Below are positions 7,737 to 16,060 of a stretch of DNA of 64,000 nucleotides, piece by piece; the stretch's first letter is position 1, and the number at the start of each line of letters is the position of its first letter. The notes beneath the pieces were generated by a model. That model did not search any database and had not been told where the DNA came from. It saw only the letters and a list, made by a program, of their open reading frames with translations. The position numbers and the translations under genes were made by a program. This DNA comes from Oleispirillum sp965228165 (GTDB lineage Bacteria > Pseudomonadota > Alphaproteobacteria > Rhodospirillales > Rhodospirillaceae): contig CBDDHB010000003.1 in assembly GCA_965228165.1 (NCBI GenBank), positions 1,612,001 to 1,676,000 of the forward strand, given 5' to 3'.

Positions 7737-8621
7737 ATGTCACTTCTTCCCTTCGACGCCCGCGACGGCTTCATCTGGTTCGACGGCCAACTGATTCCCT
7801 GGAAAGACGCCAAGGTTCACGTTCTCACCCACGGCTTCCATTATGCCTCCCTGGTGTTCGAGGGCGAGCGCCTCTACGACGGCGTGATCTTCAAAGGCCA
7901 GGAACACACGGAACGTCTGTTCAATTCGGCGAAGCTGATGGACTTCACCATCCCTTATTCCGTCGACGAAATCAACGCGGCGAAAGCGCAGGCCATCGCC
8001 GCCAACAAACTGACCAACGGCTACGTCCGCCCGTTCGCCTGGCGCGGCAGCGAGCAGATGGGGGTTTCGGCGAAGCTGAACAAAATCCACGTCTCCGTCG
8101 CGGTGTGGGAGTGGCCGACCTATTTCACCGCCGAGGCGCGGATGGCCGGGTTGAAGGTGGTCACCGGCAAATGGCGTCGCCCCGACCCGCAGACCATTCC
8201 CTGCCACGCCAAGGCGGCGGGCCTGTATATGATCTGCACCCTCAACAAGCATGCCGCCGAGGCCGCGGGCTATAACGAATGCCTGATGCTCGACTGGCGC
8301 GGCCGGATCGCCGAAACCACCGGCGCCAACATCCTGTTCGTGCGCGGCGACGAAATCCATGCGCCGACGCCGGATTGCTTCCTGAACGGCATCACCCGCC
8401 AGTCGGTTCTGGCCCTGGCCAAACGCCGCGACTACAAGGTGATCGAGCGCGCCATCCTGCCGGAGGAACTGCCGCGCTTCAACGAATCCTTCGTCACCGG
8501 AACCGCCGCCGAGGTCACTCCGGTCGGCTCCATCGACGACGTGATCTTCCCCGACCGCGAGGTCACCAAGGTCCTGATGCAGGACTACGACGACCTGGTC
8601 CACGGCCGCATCGCCCTGTAA
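7737..8621 (+). CDS. ilvE: Branched-chain amino acid aminotransferase
   Basis: PLP-dependent class IV aminotransferase for the last step of leucine, isoleucine and valine synthesis. The 294-residue product begins with the family pattern IWFDGQLIPWKDAKVHVLTH and contains the Schiff-base lysine context CHAKAAGLYM, the cofactor signature ECLMLDWRGRIAETTGANIL and a C-terminal FVTGTAAEVTPVGSIDD. It starts at ATG 7737, shortly downstream of AGAGACC. It could in principle be a D-amino-acid or aminodeoxychorismate type, but the N-terminus and length are those of alphaproteobacterial IlvE. A good terminator follows at 8641. Confidence 0.92.
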   Translation: MSLLPFDARDGFIWFDGQLIPWKDAKVHVLTHGFHYASLVFEGERLYDGVIFKGQEHTERLFNSAKLMDFTIPYSVDEINAAKAQAIAANKLTNGYVRPFAWRGSEQMGVSAKLNKIHVSVAVWEWPTYFTAEARMAGLKVVTGKWRRPDPQTIPCHAKAAGLYMICTLNKHAAEAAGYNECLMLDWRGRIAETTGANILFVRGDEIHAPTPDCFLNGITRQSVLALAKRRDYKVIERAILPEELPRFNESFVTGTAAEVTPVGSIDDVIFPDREVTKVLMQDYDDLVHGRIAL

Positions 8622-8640
8622 GGGGAAGGCGAAAGACGAT

Positions 8641-8671
8641 AAGGGCGCGGGCCTCGGTCCGCGCCTTTTTT
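8641..8671 (+). terminator. Terminator after ilvE
   Basis: Stem GGCGCGG (8644-8650) / CCGCGCC (8659-8665) with an 8-base loop, followed by six T (8666-8671), 20 bases after the ilvE stop. Confidence 0.85.
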
Positions 8672-8676
8672 CGTGG

Positions 8677-8875
8677 AAAAACCAGGCCGGGGCGCCGCCC
8701 CGGACCCCGCACAGGGTCATGGCCCCTGTGAACCCATAACTTTTTTCGCCGCGTCAGCGGCAATCATCCACCGCGCCGCGTGACGGTTTTATCGCGCTAC
8801 GCGCAAAAAACAGGAATCGGGTCTGGGGCCCGAGGCCCCAGCGGGGTCCGGGGCAGCGCCCCGGCCTGGTTTCCC
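8677..8875. repeat. Interspersed inverted-arm repeat, copy 2
   Basis: Second copy of the block at 3868-4057. The left arm starts ACCAGGCCGGGGCGCCGCCC and continues CGGACCCCGC. The centre carries a T run, CGCCGCGTCAGCGGCAATCA and GCGCTACGCGCAAAAAACAG. The right arm is the inverse complement of the left (GTCCGGGGCAGCGCCCCGGC then CTGGTTT). It fills the whole gap between ilvE and pgsA. No reading frame or terminal duplication of a transposon kind was recognised. Confidence 0.78.
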
Positions 8876-8876
8876 C

Positions 8877-9461
8877 CTAGAACCGACCCTTGTCGGCTTC
8901 GCGCATATAGCGGATGCCGGCGGTAAGGTATCCGTACCCGGTCATCAGGGTCAGCACGCCCGCCACCCAGAGGAGGATTTCGCCGATTAGGGTGATGGCG
9001 TGGCCGGGCAGGCCACCGTCGCCGACGATCAGGACCGGCAGGGCGATCAGTTGGGTGGCGGTTTTCCATTTGGCGAGGGGGGTCACCGGCATGCCGACGC
9101 GCAGTTCCGCCAAATATTCGCGCAACCCCGAGACCAGGATCTCGCGGCAGAGGATCACCGCCGCCGGGATCAGGCTGATCGGTTCGATGCGACCGAAGGC
9201 GGCGAGGAACAGCAGCAGTGCGGCGACCAGAAGCTTATCGGCGATGGGGTCGAGGAAGCGGCCGATCGCCGAAACCTGATTGAACCGCCGCGCCAGATAG
9301 CCGTCGAAGAAATCGGTGATCGCGGCGGCGGCGAACAGGCCGCAGGCGGCCCAGCGGGTGGCGGGCGTATCCCAATAGAAGGTGGCGAGCATCAGCGGGA
9401 TAGCGGCGATGCGTCCGACGGTCAGAAGATTGGGAAGGGTCCACATGATGGCGTCTGACAC
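8877..9461 (-). CDS. pgsA: CDP-diacylglycerol--glycerol-3-phosphate 3-phosphatidyltransferase
   Basis: Integral-membrane enzyme that makes phosphatidylglycerol phosphate, the committed step towards phosphatidylglycerol and cardiolipin. The 194-residue product has the CDP-alcohol phosphotransferase signature DGxxAR(x8)GxxxDxxxD as DGYLARRFNQVSAIGRFLDP followed by IADKLL, near residue 53, and about five membrane segments. An N-terminal TLPNLLTVGRIAAIPL is typical. A second ATG at 9446 (MWTLPN) may be the real start. It follows uvrC by 104 bases on the same strand, a common pairing in proteobacteria. Confidence 0.95.
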   Translation of the reverse strand: MSDAIMWTLPNLLTVGRIAAIPLMLATFYWDTPATRWAACGLFAAAAITDFFDGYLARRFNQVSAIGRFLDPIADKLLVAALLLFLAAFGRIEPISLIPAAVILCREILVSGLREYLAELRVGMPVTPLAKWKTATQLIALPVLIVGDGGLPGHAITLIGEILLWVAGVLTLMTGYGYLTAGIRYMREADKGRF

Positions 9462-9565
9462 GGGTTCCGGGCGGCGCGCACGATTGCGGCGCGGAGTGTA
9501 GACCTTGTGCGCGGCGGCAACCTAGCAAAAAGATTCGGACGGAAATGTGAAGAAAGGTCTGCCGC

Positions 9566-11425
9566 TCAAGTTTCCTTGTGAAAATGGTCGTAAATCCGCT
9601 GCGCCAGGGCGCGGCTGATGCCCTCCGTCGCCGCTAGGTCTTCTACCCCCGCCGCCGCGACGTCCTTCGCCGCGCCGAAGTGGTGCAGCAGCGCCTTCTT
9701 GCGCGCCGCGCCGATTCCCGGAACCTCGTCGAGGGCCGAGCGCACCAGGGCGCGGGAGCGTTTGTCCCGGTGCGCGCCGATGGCGAAGCGGTGGGCTTCG
9801 TCGCGCAGGCGCTGCAAGTAATAGAGGACCGGGTGTTCGGGGGGGAGTTGGAAGGGGTCGCGTCCCGCCTGATGGAAGGCTTCGCGCCCGGCGTTGCGGT
9901 CCGGTCCCTTGGCGATGCCGACCAGGGGGACTCCCTCCGCGCCGATTTTGGCCAGGGTTTCGGTCGCCGCCGCCAGTTGTCCGGGGCCGCCGTCAATCAG
10001 CACCAGATCGGGCCAGGCGCGGCGTTCCGGATCGTCGGCCAACGCGCGGGCGAAGCGGCGGCGGAAGACCTCGCGCATCATGCCGAAGTCGTCGCCCGGC
10101 GTCGCCTCGCGGATCGTCCAGGTGCGGTAGGCGGATTTTTTGAAGCCCTCCGCCCCGGCGACGATCATCGCGCCGACGGCGTGGCTGCCCCGGATGTGGG
10201 AGTTGTCGTAGACCTCGATGCGCGCGGGCGGCGCGGCCAGGCCGAAGACCTCCGCCACCCCCGCCAGCAGGCGGCCCTGCGTCGCGGTTTCCGCCTGCTT
10301 GCGGGCGAGCGCGTCGCGGGCGTTGTCCTCCGCCTGGCGCAGCAGGGCGCGCTTGTCGCCGCGCCGGGGATGGACGATCCGCACCGTCCGCCCGGCGGAG
10401 AGGGACAGCGCCTCGGCCAGAACGTCGGTCTCGGCGGGCTGGGGGGAAACCAGGATCAGGGCGGGCGGCGGATGGGTGGCGTAGAACTGCCCCAGGAAGG
10501 CGGCCAACACCTCTTCCGCCGGGGCGTCGCCGGTCTGCGCCGGGAAGAAGGCGCGGTTGCCGGTGTGCCGTCCGGCGCGGAAGAACACCACCTGGATCGC
10601 GGTGCTGCCCCCCGCCTGATGCGCCGCGACGATGTCGAGGTCGCGGTCCTGCCCCAGGTCGATGTCCTGGTGCGCCTGCACCTGGGTGAGCGCCCGGATG
10701 CGATCGCGCCAGGCGGCGGCGGCTTCGTAGTCCTGGCGCTCCGCCGCCTCGGTCATGGCGCGGGCGAACTCCTTTTGCAAATCGGCGCTTTCCCCCTTCA
10801 GGAAGGCGCGCGCCTGCGCCACCAGCCGGGCGTACTCGTCGTGGCCGATGCGGCCGACGCAGGGCGCGCTGCATCGCTTGATCTGGTGCAGCAGGCAGGG
10901 GCGGGCGCGGGCGGCCAGCATGGCGTCGGAACAGGTGCGCAGCAGGAACGCCTTTTGCAGGATCACCAGGGCCTGGTTGACCGCCTGGGCGGAGGCGAAG
11001 GGGCCGAAATAGTCCGCGCCGTCGGCGCGGGCGCCGCGGTGCTTGGTGATGCGCGGCCAGTCGCCGCCGCGATCGACGCGGATGTAGGGGAAGGATTTGT
11101 CGTCGCGCAGCAGGATATTGTAGCGGGGGGCGAGTTTCTTGATCAGGTTGCTTTCCAGCAACAGGGCCTCGGCCTCGGTGTGGGTGGTGACGATCTCCAT
11201 CGACACGGTGAAGGCGACCATGCGTTGCAGGCGCAACGGCAACTGTTCGGCGCGGGTATAGGCGACGACCCGTTTTTTCAGGTTCTTCGCCTTGCCGACG
11301 TAAAGCGCTTCGCCCTTCGCGTCGAGCATGCGGTAGACCCCGGGGCTGGACGGCAGGGTCTTCAGCACCGCAAGGATGGTTTCGGTTCCTCGCGCAAGCG
11401 AGGGGGCGTTGGCGTCGGCGTTCAT
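9566..11425 (-). CDS. uvrC: UvrABC system protein C
   Basis: Nuclease subunit of the UvrABC nucleotide-excision-repair complex; it cuts the damaged strand on both sides of the lesion. The product (619 residues from ATG 11425) has the GIY-YIG domain (PGVYRMLDAKGEALYVGKAK, about 25-45), a cysteine-containing linker (RCSAPCVGRIG), a UVR motif (ERQDYEAAAAWRDRIRALT), the RNase H-like endonuclease domain (RIEVYDNSHIRGSHAVGAMI and LVLIDGGPGQL), and C-terminal helix-hairpin-helix motifs (VPGIGAARKKALLHHFG). I start at 11425 because homology begins just after it; the frame remains open to an ATG at 11524. Neither start has a strong ribosome binding site. Confidence 0.94.
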   Translation of the reverse strand: MNADANAPSLARGTETILAVLKTLPSSPGVYRMLDAKGEALYVGKAKNLKKRVVAYTRAEQLPLRLQRMVAFTVSMEIVTTHTEAEALLLESNLIKKLAPRYNILLRDDKSFPYIRVDRGGDWPRITKHRGARADGADYFGPFASAQAVNQALVILQKAFLLRTCSDAMLAARARPCLLHQIKRCSAPCVGRIGHDEYARLVAQARAFLKGESADLQKEFARAMTEAAERQDYEAAAAWRDRIRALTQVQAHQDIDLGQDRDLDIVAAHQAGGSTAIQVVFFRAGRHTGNRAFFPAQTGDAPAEEVLAAFLGQFYATHPPPALILVSPQPAETDVLAEALSLSAGRTVRIVHPRRGDKRALLRQAEDNARDALARKQAETATQGRLLAGVAEVFGLAAPPARIEVYDNSHIRGSHAVGAMIVAGAEGFKKSAYRTWTIREATPGDDFGMMREVFRRRFARALADDPERRAWPDLVLIDGGPGQLAAATETLAKIGAEGVPLVGIAKGPDRNAGREAFHQAGRDPFQLPPEHPVLYYLQRLRDEAHRFAIGAHRDKRSRALVRSALDEVPGIGAARKKALLHHFGAAKDVAAAGVEDLAATEGISRALAQRIYDHFHKET

Positions 11426-11881
11426 GGCGCAAAGAGTCCGATGAAGCGGCACGTCGCGCAAGCGGAATGCGAGTCCCGAATCCGTGACGGCGCGGTTACC
11501 AAACCGTGACTCGCGGATTTTCATGCGCTTTCACGGATTATGACGGCCTGAAACCTTGTCCACGAAATCTGTGGATAACTCTGTTGACAGCTTGTGGGGG
11601 AGGGGTCCGTCCCCAAGGCATTCCCTGGGGCTTGACGTCATTGCCCAAAACTTGAGCACAATACATAACTCATTGATTTTTATAACTGTATAACTTGTCA
11701 ACCGGAAAAAACCGGAATTCCGGGGTGTTTTCGTGGCGGGACTCGGAGTGGCTGTGTCGGCTGTCACAGCTTGTGTAAAACTCATGCCCGCATCCCCGCT
11801 TTCCGATAGAGGAAAACGCCTTCGGGAGGTCGAAAGGGGTGAGAGTTTTCGTTCGTCGGTTACCGATGCGACACCGAAGCG
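11426..11881. other. Intergenic region with a DnaA box and AT-rich core
   Basis: This 456-base gap lies between uvrC and folB and holds no convincing gene. It contains an exact DnaA box (TTATCCACA on the minus strand, 11570-11578) and a near match TTGTCCACG (11556-11564). It also has two copies of ACAGCTTGTG (about 11590 and 11766), an AT-rich stretch at 11640-11710, and an imperfect dyad at 11479-11519 with related AATCCGTGA units nearby. On the minus strand a TTGACA next to TTATAC/TTATAAAA tracts is a possible uvrC promoter. An 84-codon frame at 11531-11785 was not accepted. Confidence 0.45.
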
Positions 11882-12322
11882 TCATCCGAACGGCGTGGAC
11901 CGGACATCGTCGAAGGGGCTGTCCCGTTCGATTTCGACGCCGACCGAAAGGGCGTCGGCGAAGACGTCCAGTTTTTCCACCCGCACCCGGCAGGATCGCA
12001 CCCGGGGGTCTTGCAGGCAAATCCCGGCCAGACGTTCGGCCAGGGTTTCCACCAGATTGACGTGGCCGTCCTCGGCGATGCCGCGCGCCTTGGCGACGAT
12101 CCGTTCGTAGCAGACGACGCGGTCGTAATCGTCGCCGATCGGCTGAGCGTCCTCGCGCACCGCGAGATCGAGGTTGATCCGCACCCGCTGCGGCTTCGCT
12201 TTTTCCTGGTCGTAGATGCCGATGCGGCATTCGAGCACCAGATCGCGCACGAAGACATGGCGCAACGCCTTCTTGGCGTCGGCGATGCGCAGGGGCTGAA
12301 CGACGTTGCCGGTACGGGTCAA
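11882..12322 (-). CDS. folB: Dihydroneopterin aldolase
   Basis: Converts 7,8-dihydroneopterin to 6-hydroxymethyl-7,8-dihydropterin and glycolaldehyde in folate synthesis. The 146-residue product carries the FolB pattern: VFVRDLVLECRIGIYDQEK at the N-terminus, INLDLAV, the catalytic-region DDYDRVVCYERIV with the conserved Tyr, VNLVETLAERLA with the pterin-binding Glu, and VRVEKLDVFAD. The best start is a TTG at 12322 with GGAG 8 bases upstream; no ATG or GTG fits better. An N-terminal extension of about 20 residues precedes the domain. It follows the SDR gene by 46 bases on the same strand, a folate-pathway pairing. Confidence 0.92.
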   Translation of the reverse strand: MTRTGNVVQPLRIADAKKALRHVFVRDLVLECRIGIYDQEKAKPQRVRINLDLAVREDAQPIGDDYDRVVCYERIVAKARGIAEDGHVNLVETLAERLAGICLQDPRVRSCRVRVEKLDVFADALSVGVEIERDSPFDDVRSTPFG

Positions 12323-12368
12323 GGGATCAGCTCCATGCGCGCGGAGGCGTCGGCGAGGGGGTTCGCGC

Positions 12369-13151
12369 CTATTCCAGGGGGACGGGGGCGGCCGCGCCTT
12401 CTTGCGCCCAGCCGAGGTGTTGCCCTCCGTCGAGGGCTATCATTTGCCCGGTCAGGGACGGCGCGGCAAGGATAAAGCGCAAGGTCGCGGCGATTTCCTC
12501 GGGCGTGGTGCCGTGGCGCAACGGCAGGGCGGCGCACTGGCGGGCGAATTCGGCTTGGCTTTGCCGGGCGGAGGGCAGGGCCGGGCCGGGGCCGATGCCG
12601 TTGACCCGGATGCGCGGCGCCAACGCCAGAGCCAGGGTGCGGGTCAGCGTCCACAGCGCCGATTTGGAAACCGTGTAGCTGACGAAATACGGGGTCAGGT
12701 TCCACACCCGCTGGTCCAGCATGTTGACGACGACGCCCCGTGCGTCCCGGGGCAGGGCGCGGGCGAATCCTTGCGACAGGACGAAGGGGGCGCGCAGGTT
12801 GGGCTCGATATGGGCGTCCCAGGACTCCCTGGTCGCGGTGGCCGCGCCGTCCTGGTCGAACACCGAGGCATTGTTGATCAGGCAGCCGATCGGTCCCAGT
12901 TCGGCGATGGCGCGGGGGATCAGGGTCTCGACCTCGGCCTCGTGCGTCAGGTCGGCGGTCAGCACCGTCGCGCGGCCGCCCGCGCGGACGATTTCCTCGG
13001 CCAGGGCTCCGGCCTCGGTCTCGGACTCGCGGCAGTGGATCGCCACCGCCCAGCCGTCTTGCGCCAGGGCTTCGGCCATGGCGCGGCCCAGGCGGCGCGC
13101 CCCGCCGGTGATCAACGCAGTGCGTGGGATCGCAGGATCGACGGCGGGCAT
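12369..13151 (-). CDS. SDR-family oxidoreductase, FolM/pteridine reductase-like
   Basis: Short-chain dehydrogenase of 260 residues with the pteridine-reductase variant of the cofactor motif (TGGARRLGRAMAEAL, TGxxRRLG rather than TGxxxGIG). It also has NNAS in LINNASVFDQ, the catalytic YxxxK (SYTVSKSALWTL), and a C-terminal LTGQMIALDGGQHL. Members beside folB usually act as dihydromonapterin or dihydrofolate reductases, and that role is inferred here from the neighbour. Start ATG 13151 has AAGGAGG 9 bases upstream; the longer open frame is not needed. The large intergenic region upstream likely holds its promoter. Confidence 0.82.
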   Translation of the reverse strand: MPAVDPAIPRTALITGGARRLGRAMAEALAQDGWAVAIHCRESETEAGALAEEIVRAGGRATVLTADLTHEAEVETLIPRAIAELGPIGCLINNASVFDQDGAATATRESWDAHIEPNLRAPFVLSQGFARALPRDARGVVVNMLDQRVWNLTPYFVSYTVSKSALWTLTRTLALALAPRIRVNGIGPGPALPSARQSQAEFARQCAALPLRHGTTPEEIAATLRFILAAPSLTGQMIALDGGQHLGWAQEGAAAPVPLE

Positions 13152-13519
13152 CGGGGTGGCCTCCTTTTCTCGAGTCTCGCCGAATCTCGGGTGTCGCGGC
13201 GGCGAAGTCAATCGCGCCCGTCTCGCCGGGAAAAAACGCGGCTTCGGGCGAAAACCCACCCGGTTTTCTTCCCGGTCATCTTTCGGTCACGAAAAAGCAA
13301 TAAAATCAATGGGTGGTTGCGAGGATGGGGTGGGTGCGCAAGGGAGACTGGGTTGGTGGCCTATCTCCTTGTATCGAGACAATTCGGGTAGGGATGTGAT
13401 TTCGGCGCGACACCCCCGCCCGAAAAAACGTCGAATTCCCCCTCGTGAAACGTTGCGGGATTGCATATCTGTAATCCGTGGTGCAAACAAGGGCCTCCAC
13501 TCTTACAGGGAAAGGTGCC
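13152..13519. other. Divergent promoter region between the FolM-like gene and oadA
   Basis: 368 bases without a gene. Just before oadA, TTGC (13453-13456) with GGATT (13458-13462) face AATCC (13473-13477) and GCAA (13483-13486) around a TATCTG centre, an imperfect dyad that could bind a regulator. CAATAAAATCAATG near 13300 is AT-rich and may be a promoter. AGGGAAAGG at 13507-13515 is the oadA ribosome binding site. Confidence 0.35.
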
Positions 13520-15190
13520 ATGAGTCGCGCGATCGAAATAACCGACGTCATTTTGCGGGACGCGCATCAAAGCCTGCTGGCCACGCGCATGGCGATGGAA
13601 GACATGATTCCCGCCTGCGAGGACCTGGACAACGCAGGCTACTGGTCTTTGGAGTGCTGGGGCGGCGCGACCTTCGACGCCTGCATCCGCTTCCTCAACG
13701 AGGATCCCTGGGAACGTCTGCGCACCTTCAAGAAGCTGATGCCGAAGACCCCCTTGCAGATGCTGCTGCGCGGCCAGAATCTGCTGGGCTATCGCCACTA
13801 CGAGGATGGCGTGGTGCGGCGTTTCGTCGACAAGGCGGCGGAGAATGGCGTCGATGTGTTCCGCGTCTTCGACGCGCTGAACGACCTGCGCAACCTGGAG
13901 ACCGCGATCGCTGCGGTGAAGGGCACCGGAAAGCACGCGCAGGGCACCATCAGCTATACCGTCAGCCCGGTTCACACCATCGCCGCCTTTGCCGAAATGG
14001 CGAAGCACCTGAAGGACATGGGCGCGGATTCGATCTGCATCAAGGACATGGCGGCGTTGTTGAAGCCGCAGGCGGCCTATGACCTAGTCAAGGGGATCAA
14101 GGAGACCTGCGGCGCGGACACCCTGGTCCACGTTCACGTTCACGCCACCACCGGCGTCACCATGGTGTCGCTGATGAAGGCGATCGAGGCGGGCTGCGAC
14201 ATCGTCGATGGCGCGATCAGCTCGCTGTCTCTGGGGTCCGGCCACAATCCGACCGAGGGTCTGGTCGAGATGCTGGAAGGCACCGGCTTCACCACCCGCC
14301 TGGATAAGGACCGCCTGCTCAAGGCGAAGCGCCATTTCGCCTCGGTGCGCCCGCACTACAAGGAATTCATGAGCGAGTTCACCGGCGTCGATACGGAGAT
14401 TTTCGAAAGCCAGATTCCCGGCGGGATGATCTCGAACCTCGAATCCCAGATCAAGAGCCAGAACGCCCTGCATCGTCTGCCGGAAGTGCTGGCCGAGGTG
14501 CTGCGGGTGCGCGCCGACGCCGGGTATCCGCCCCTGGTCACCCCCTCCAGCCAGATCGTCGGCACCCAGGCGGTGTTCAACGTGCTGATGGGCCGCTACA
14601 AGGTGATGACCGGCGAGTTCGTCAATCTGATGCTCGGTTATTACGGCAGCACCCTCGGCGAAAAGAACGCCGAGGTTCTGGAGCGCGCCAAGGTCCAGGG
14701 CAAGAAGCCGGTGATCACCGAACGCCCCGCCGATCTGCTGGCCCCGGAATGGGACGCCCTGAAGGGGCAGGCCGCCGCGCTTCCCGGCTTCAACGGCAGC
14801 GACGAGGACGTGCTGACCTTCGCGATGTTCCCGCAGGTTGCCCCCGGCTTCTTCAAGACCCGCGCCGAGGGACCGAAGCACGTCGGCAAGGCTGCCGCCG
14901 CGCAGGCCGTCGCCGCCCCCGTTCCGTCGCCCTCGCCGGTTGCCGCTCCCGCTCCGGCGGTGGCGCCGACCGATCCGTCCCGCATCTGCCTGAGCCCGCT
15001 GCCCGGCGTGGTGTTGCGGGTCAACGTCACCCCCGGCCAGACCGTCGAGGCGCTGACCCCGCTGCTGGTCCTGGAATCGATGAAAATGGAAACCGCCGTC
15101 CCCGCGCCCTTCGCCGGAACGGTGAAGAACGTCCGCGTCGTTCCCGGCGAAAGCGTCGCCGAGCGTCAGGCGCTGGTGGAGTTCGTCTGA
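13520..15190 (+). CDS. oadA: Biotin-dependent carboxyltransferase (oxaloacetate decarboxylase alpha / pyruvate carboxylase B type)
   Basis: Fused carboxyltransferase and biotin-carrier protein of 556 residues. The N-terminal DRE-TIM barrel has the metal-binding LRDAHQSLLATRM and the HVHATTG motif. A flexible Ala/Pro linker (about 465-488) leads to a biotinyl domain whose ESMKMET places the biotin on Lys522. This architecture is shared by OadA, PycB and the 5S/1.3S parts of transcarboxylases. No OadB/OadG membrane subunit or biotin carboxylase lies in the window, so the physiological reaction (oxaloacetate decarboxylation or pyruvate carboxylation with a distant partner) is open. Start ATG 13520 has a good Shine-Dalgarno, and a terminator follows. 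Confidence 0.9.
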   Translation: MSRAIEITDVILRDAHQSLLATRMAMEDMIPACEDLDNAGYWSLECWGGATFDACIRFLNEDPWERLRTFKKLMPKTPLQMLLRGQNLLGYRHYEDGVVRRFVDKAAENGVDVFRVFDALNDLRNLETAIAAVKGTGKHAQGTISYTVSPVHTIAAFAEMAKHLKDMGADSICIKDMAALLKPQAAYDLVKGIKETCGADTLVHVHVHATTGVTMVSLMKAIEAGCDIVDGAISSLSLGSGHNPTEGLVEMLEGTGFTTRLDKDRLLKAKRHFASVRPHYKEFMSEFTGVDTEIFESQIPGGMISNLESQIKSQNALHRLPEVLAEVLRVRADAGYPPLVTPSSQIVGTQAVFNVLMGRYKVMTGEFVNLMLGYYGSTLGEKNAEVLERAKVQGKKPVITERPADLLAPEWDALKGQAAALPGFNGSDEDVLTFAMFPQVAPGFFKTRAEGPKHVGKAAAAQAVAAPVPSPSPVAAPAPAVAPTDPSRICLSPLPGVVLRVNVTPGQTVEALTPLLVLESMKMETAVPAPFAGTVKNVRVVPGESVAERQALVEFV

Positions 15191-15215
15191 GCCCACACCC
15201 CAGGGCGAACCGACG

Positions 15216-15245
15216 AAAAGGCCAGGGCGCACCCCTGGCCTTTTT
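15216..15245 (+). terminator. Terminator after oadA
   Basis: A-rich left flank, stem GGCCAGGG (15220-15227) / CCCTGGCC (15233-15240), 5-base loop, then TTTTT; 26 bases after the oadA stop. The symmetrical A/T flanks would let it also end the convergent methyltransferase transcript. Confidence 0.88.
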
Positions 15246-15284
15246 GCTTGAGGCGGAGCGGGTCAGGATTATGGATGGGCGGTA

Positions 15285-15887
15285 TTATTTCCGGGCGATG
15301 AAGGAAATCACCGCGCCCTCGCCCCGGTGGTTGGGGCCCTCTTCCAGGACCTCGAGGGTGCCGTCCAGACGCACGATTTCGGAACAGGCGGCGAAGTCAC
15401 GCCGCAGCGTCGCCGCGTCGTAGAGCATGGCGGGATCCTTCGGGCCGCCGGTCGTACGCTCCAGTTGTTCGGGGCGGAAGGCCTGAAGAAGGATCAGCCC
15501 ACCGGGCTTCAACGCCTCCACCGCCTTGGCGTGGACATGGATGCGCACCGGCGGTGGCAGATGGGCAAAAATCAACGCTACCGCGTCGTAAGCGGCGGGC
15601 GCGTAGTCGAACTCCAGGGCGTCCGCCACCCGCGCGTCGATGCGCACGTCGCGCCGTGCCGCCCACGCCCGGGCCTTTTCCACCGCGACCTCGGACTGGT
15701 CGAAACTGCAAACCGCGAACCCCAACTTGGCCAGATGGACCGCGTTGCGTCCCTCGCCATCGGCGGGCAGAAGCACCCGGCCTCCGGGCGGCAACAGGCC
15801 GACATGCCCGGCGAGGAAGCGGTTGGGGGCCTCGCCGTAAACCAAGTCCTCGCCACGGTAACGATCGTTCCAGAAATCCCGAGCCAT
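15285..15887 (-). CDS. Class I SAM-dependent methyltransferase (TehB/TPMT-like)
   Basis: Small soluble methyltransferase of 200 residues. It begins FWNDRYRGEDLVYGEAPNRF and has motif I as GGRVLLPADGEGRNAVHLAK, where ADGEGRN replaces the common DxGxG, then motif II region CSFDQSEVAVEKARAWA, and post-motif ALEFDYAPAAYDAVALIFAH. The shape matches the family that includes tellurite/thiopurine methyltransferase-like proteins with substrates mostly unknown. I prefer ATG 15887 (MARDFW) to the one at 15920 because the domain starts there and AAGG lies just upstream. It is convergent with oadA and stands alone. Confidence 0.8.
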   Translation of the reverse strand: MARDFWNDRYRGEDLVYGEAPNRFLAGHVGLLPPGGRVLLPADGEGRNAVHLAKLGFAVCSFDQSEVAVEKARAWAARRDVRIDARVADALEFDYAPAAYDAVALIFAHLPPPVRIHVHAKAVEALKPGGLILLQAFRPEQLERTTGGPKDPAMLYDAATLRRDFAACSEIVRLDGTLEVLEEGPNHRGEGAVISFIARK

Positions 15888-16060
15888 GCGATGCGCCTTG
15901 AACCGAAAGGAAAGCCCCACCCATATGGGCGCACCTCGCCGTTGTCGCCAGACGTCGAAGCCGCTTCCGGTCGGCGGGGAATCCGGCTACCCTCGCGGGC
16001 GGCCCGAGGGGGGCGGGTCGTGGTGCGATGTTCCGACGCGGGAATAAGGAAAACCAGCGA

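Noticed and set aside
9680..11509. Long plus-strand frame across uvrC
   Set aside because: Antisense shadow; UvrC domains on the minus strand are unmistakable.
11531..11785. 84-codon minus-strand frame in the uvrC/folB gap
   Set aside because: Covers the DnaA box and AT-rich tract, has no recognisable protein features and only a weak ribosome binding site.
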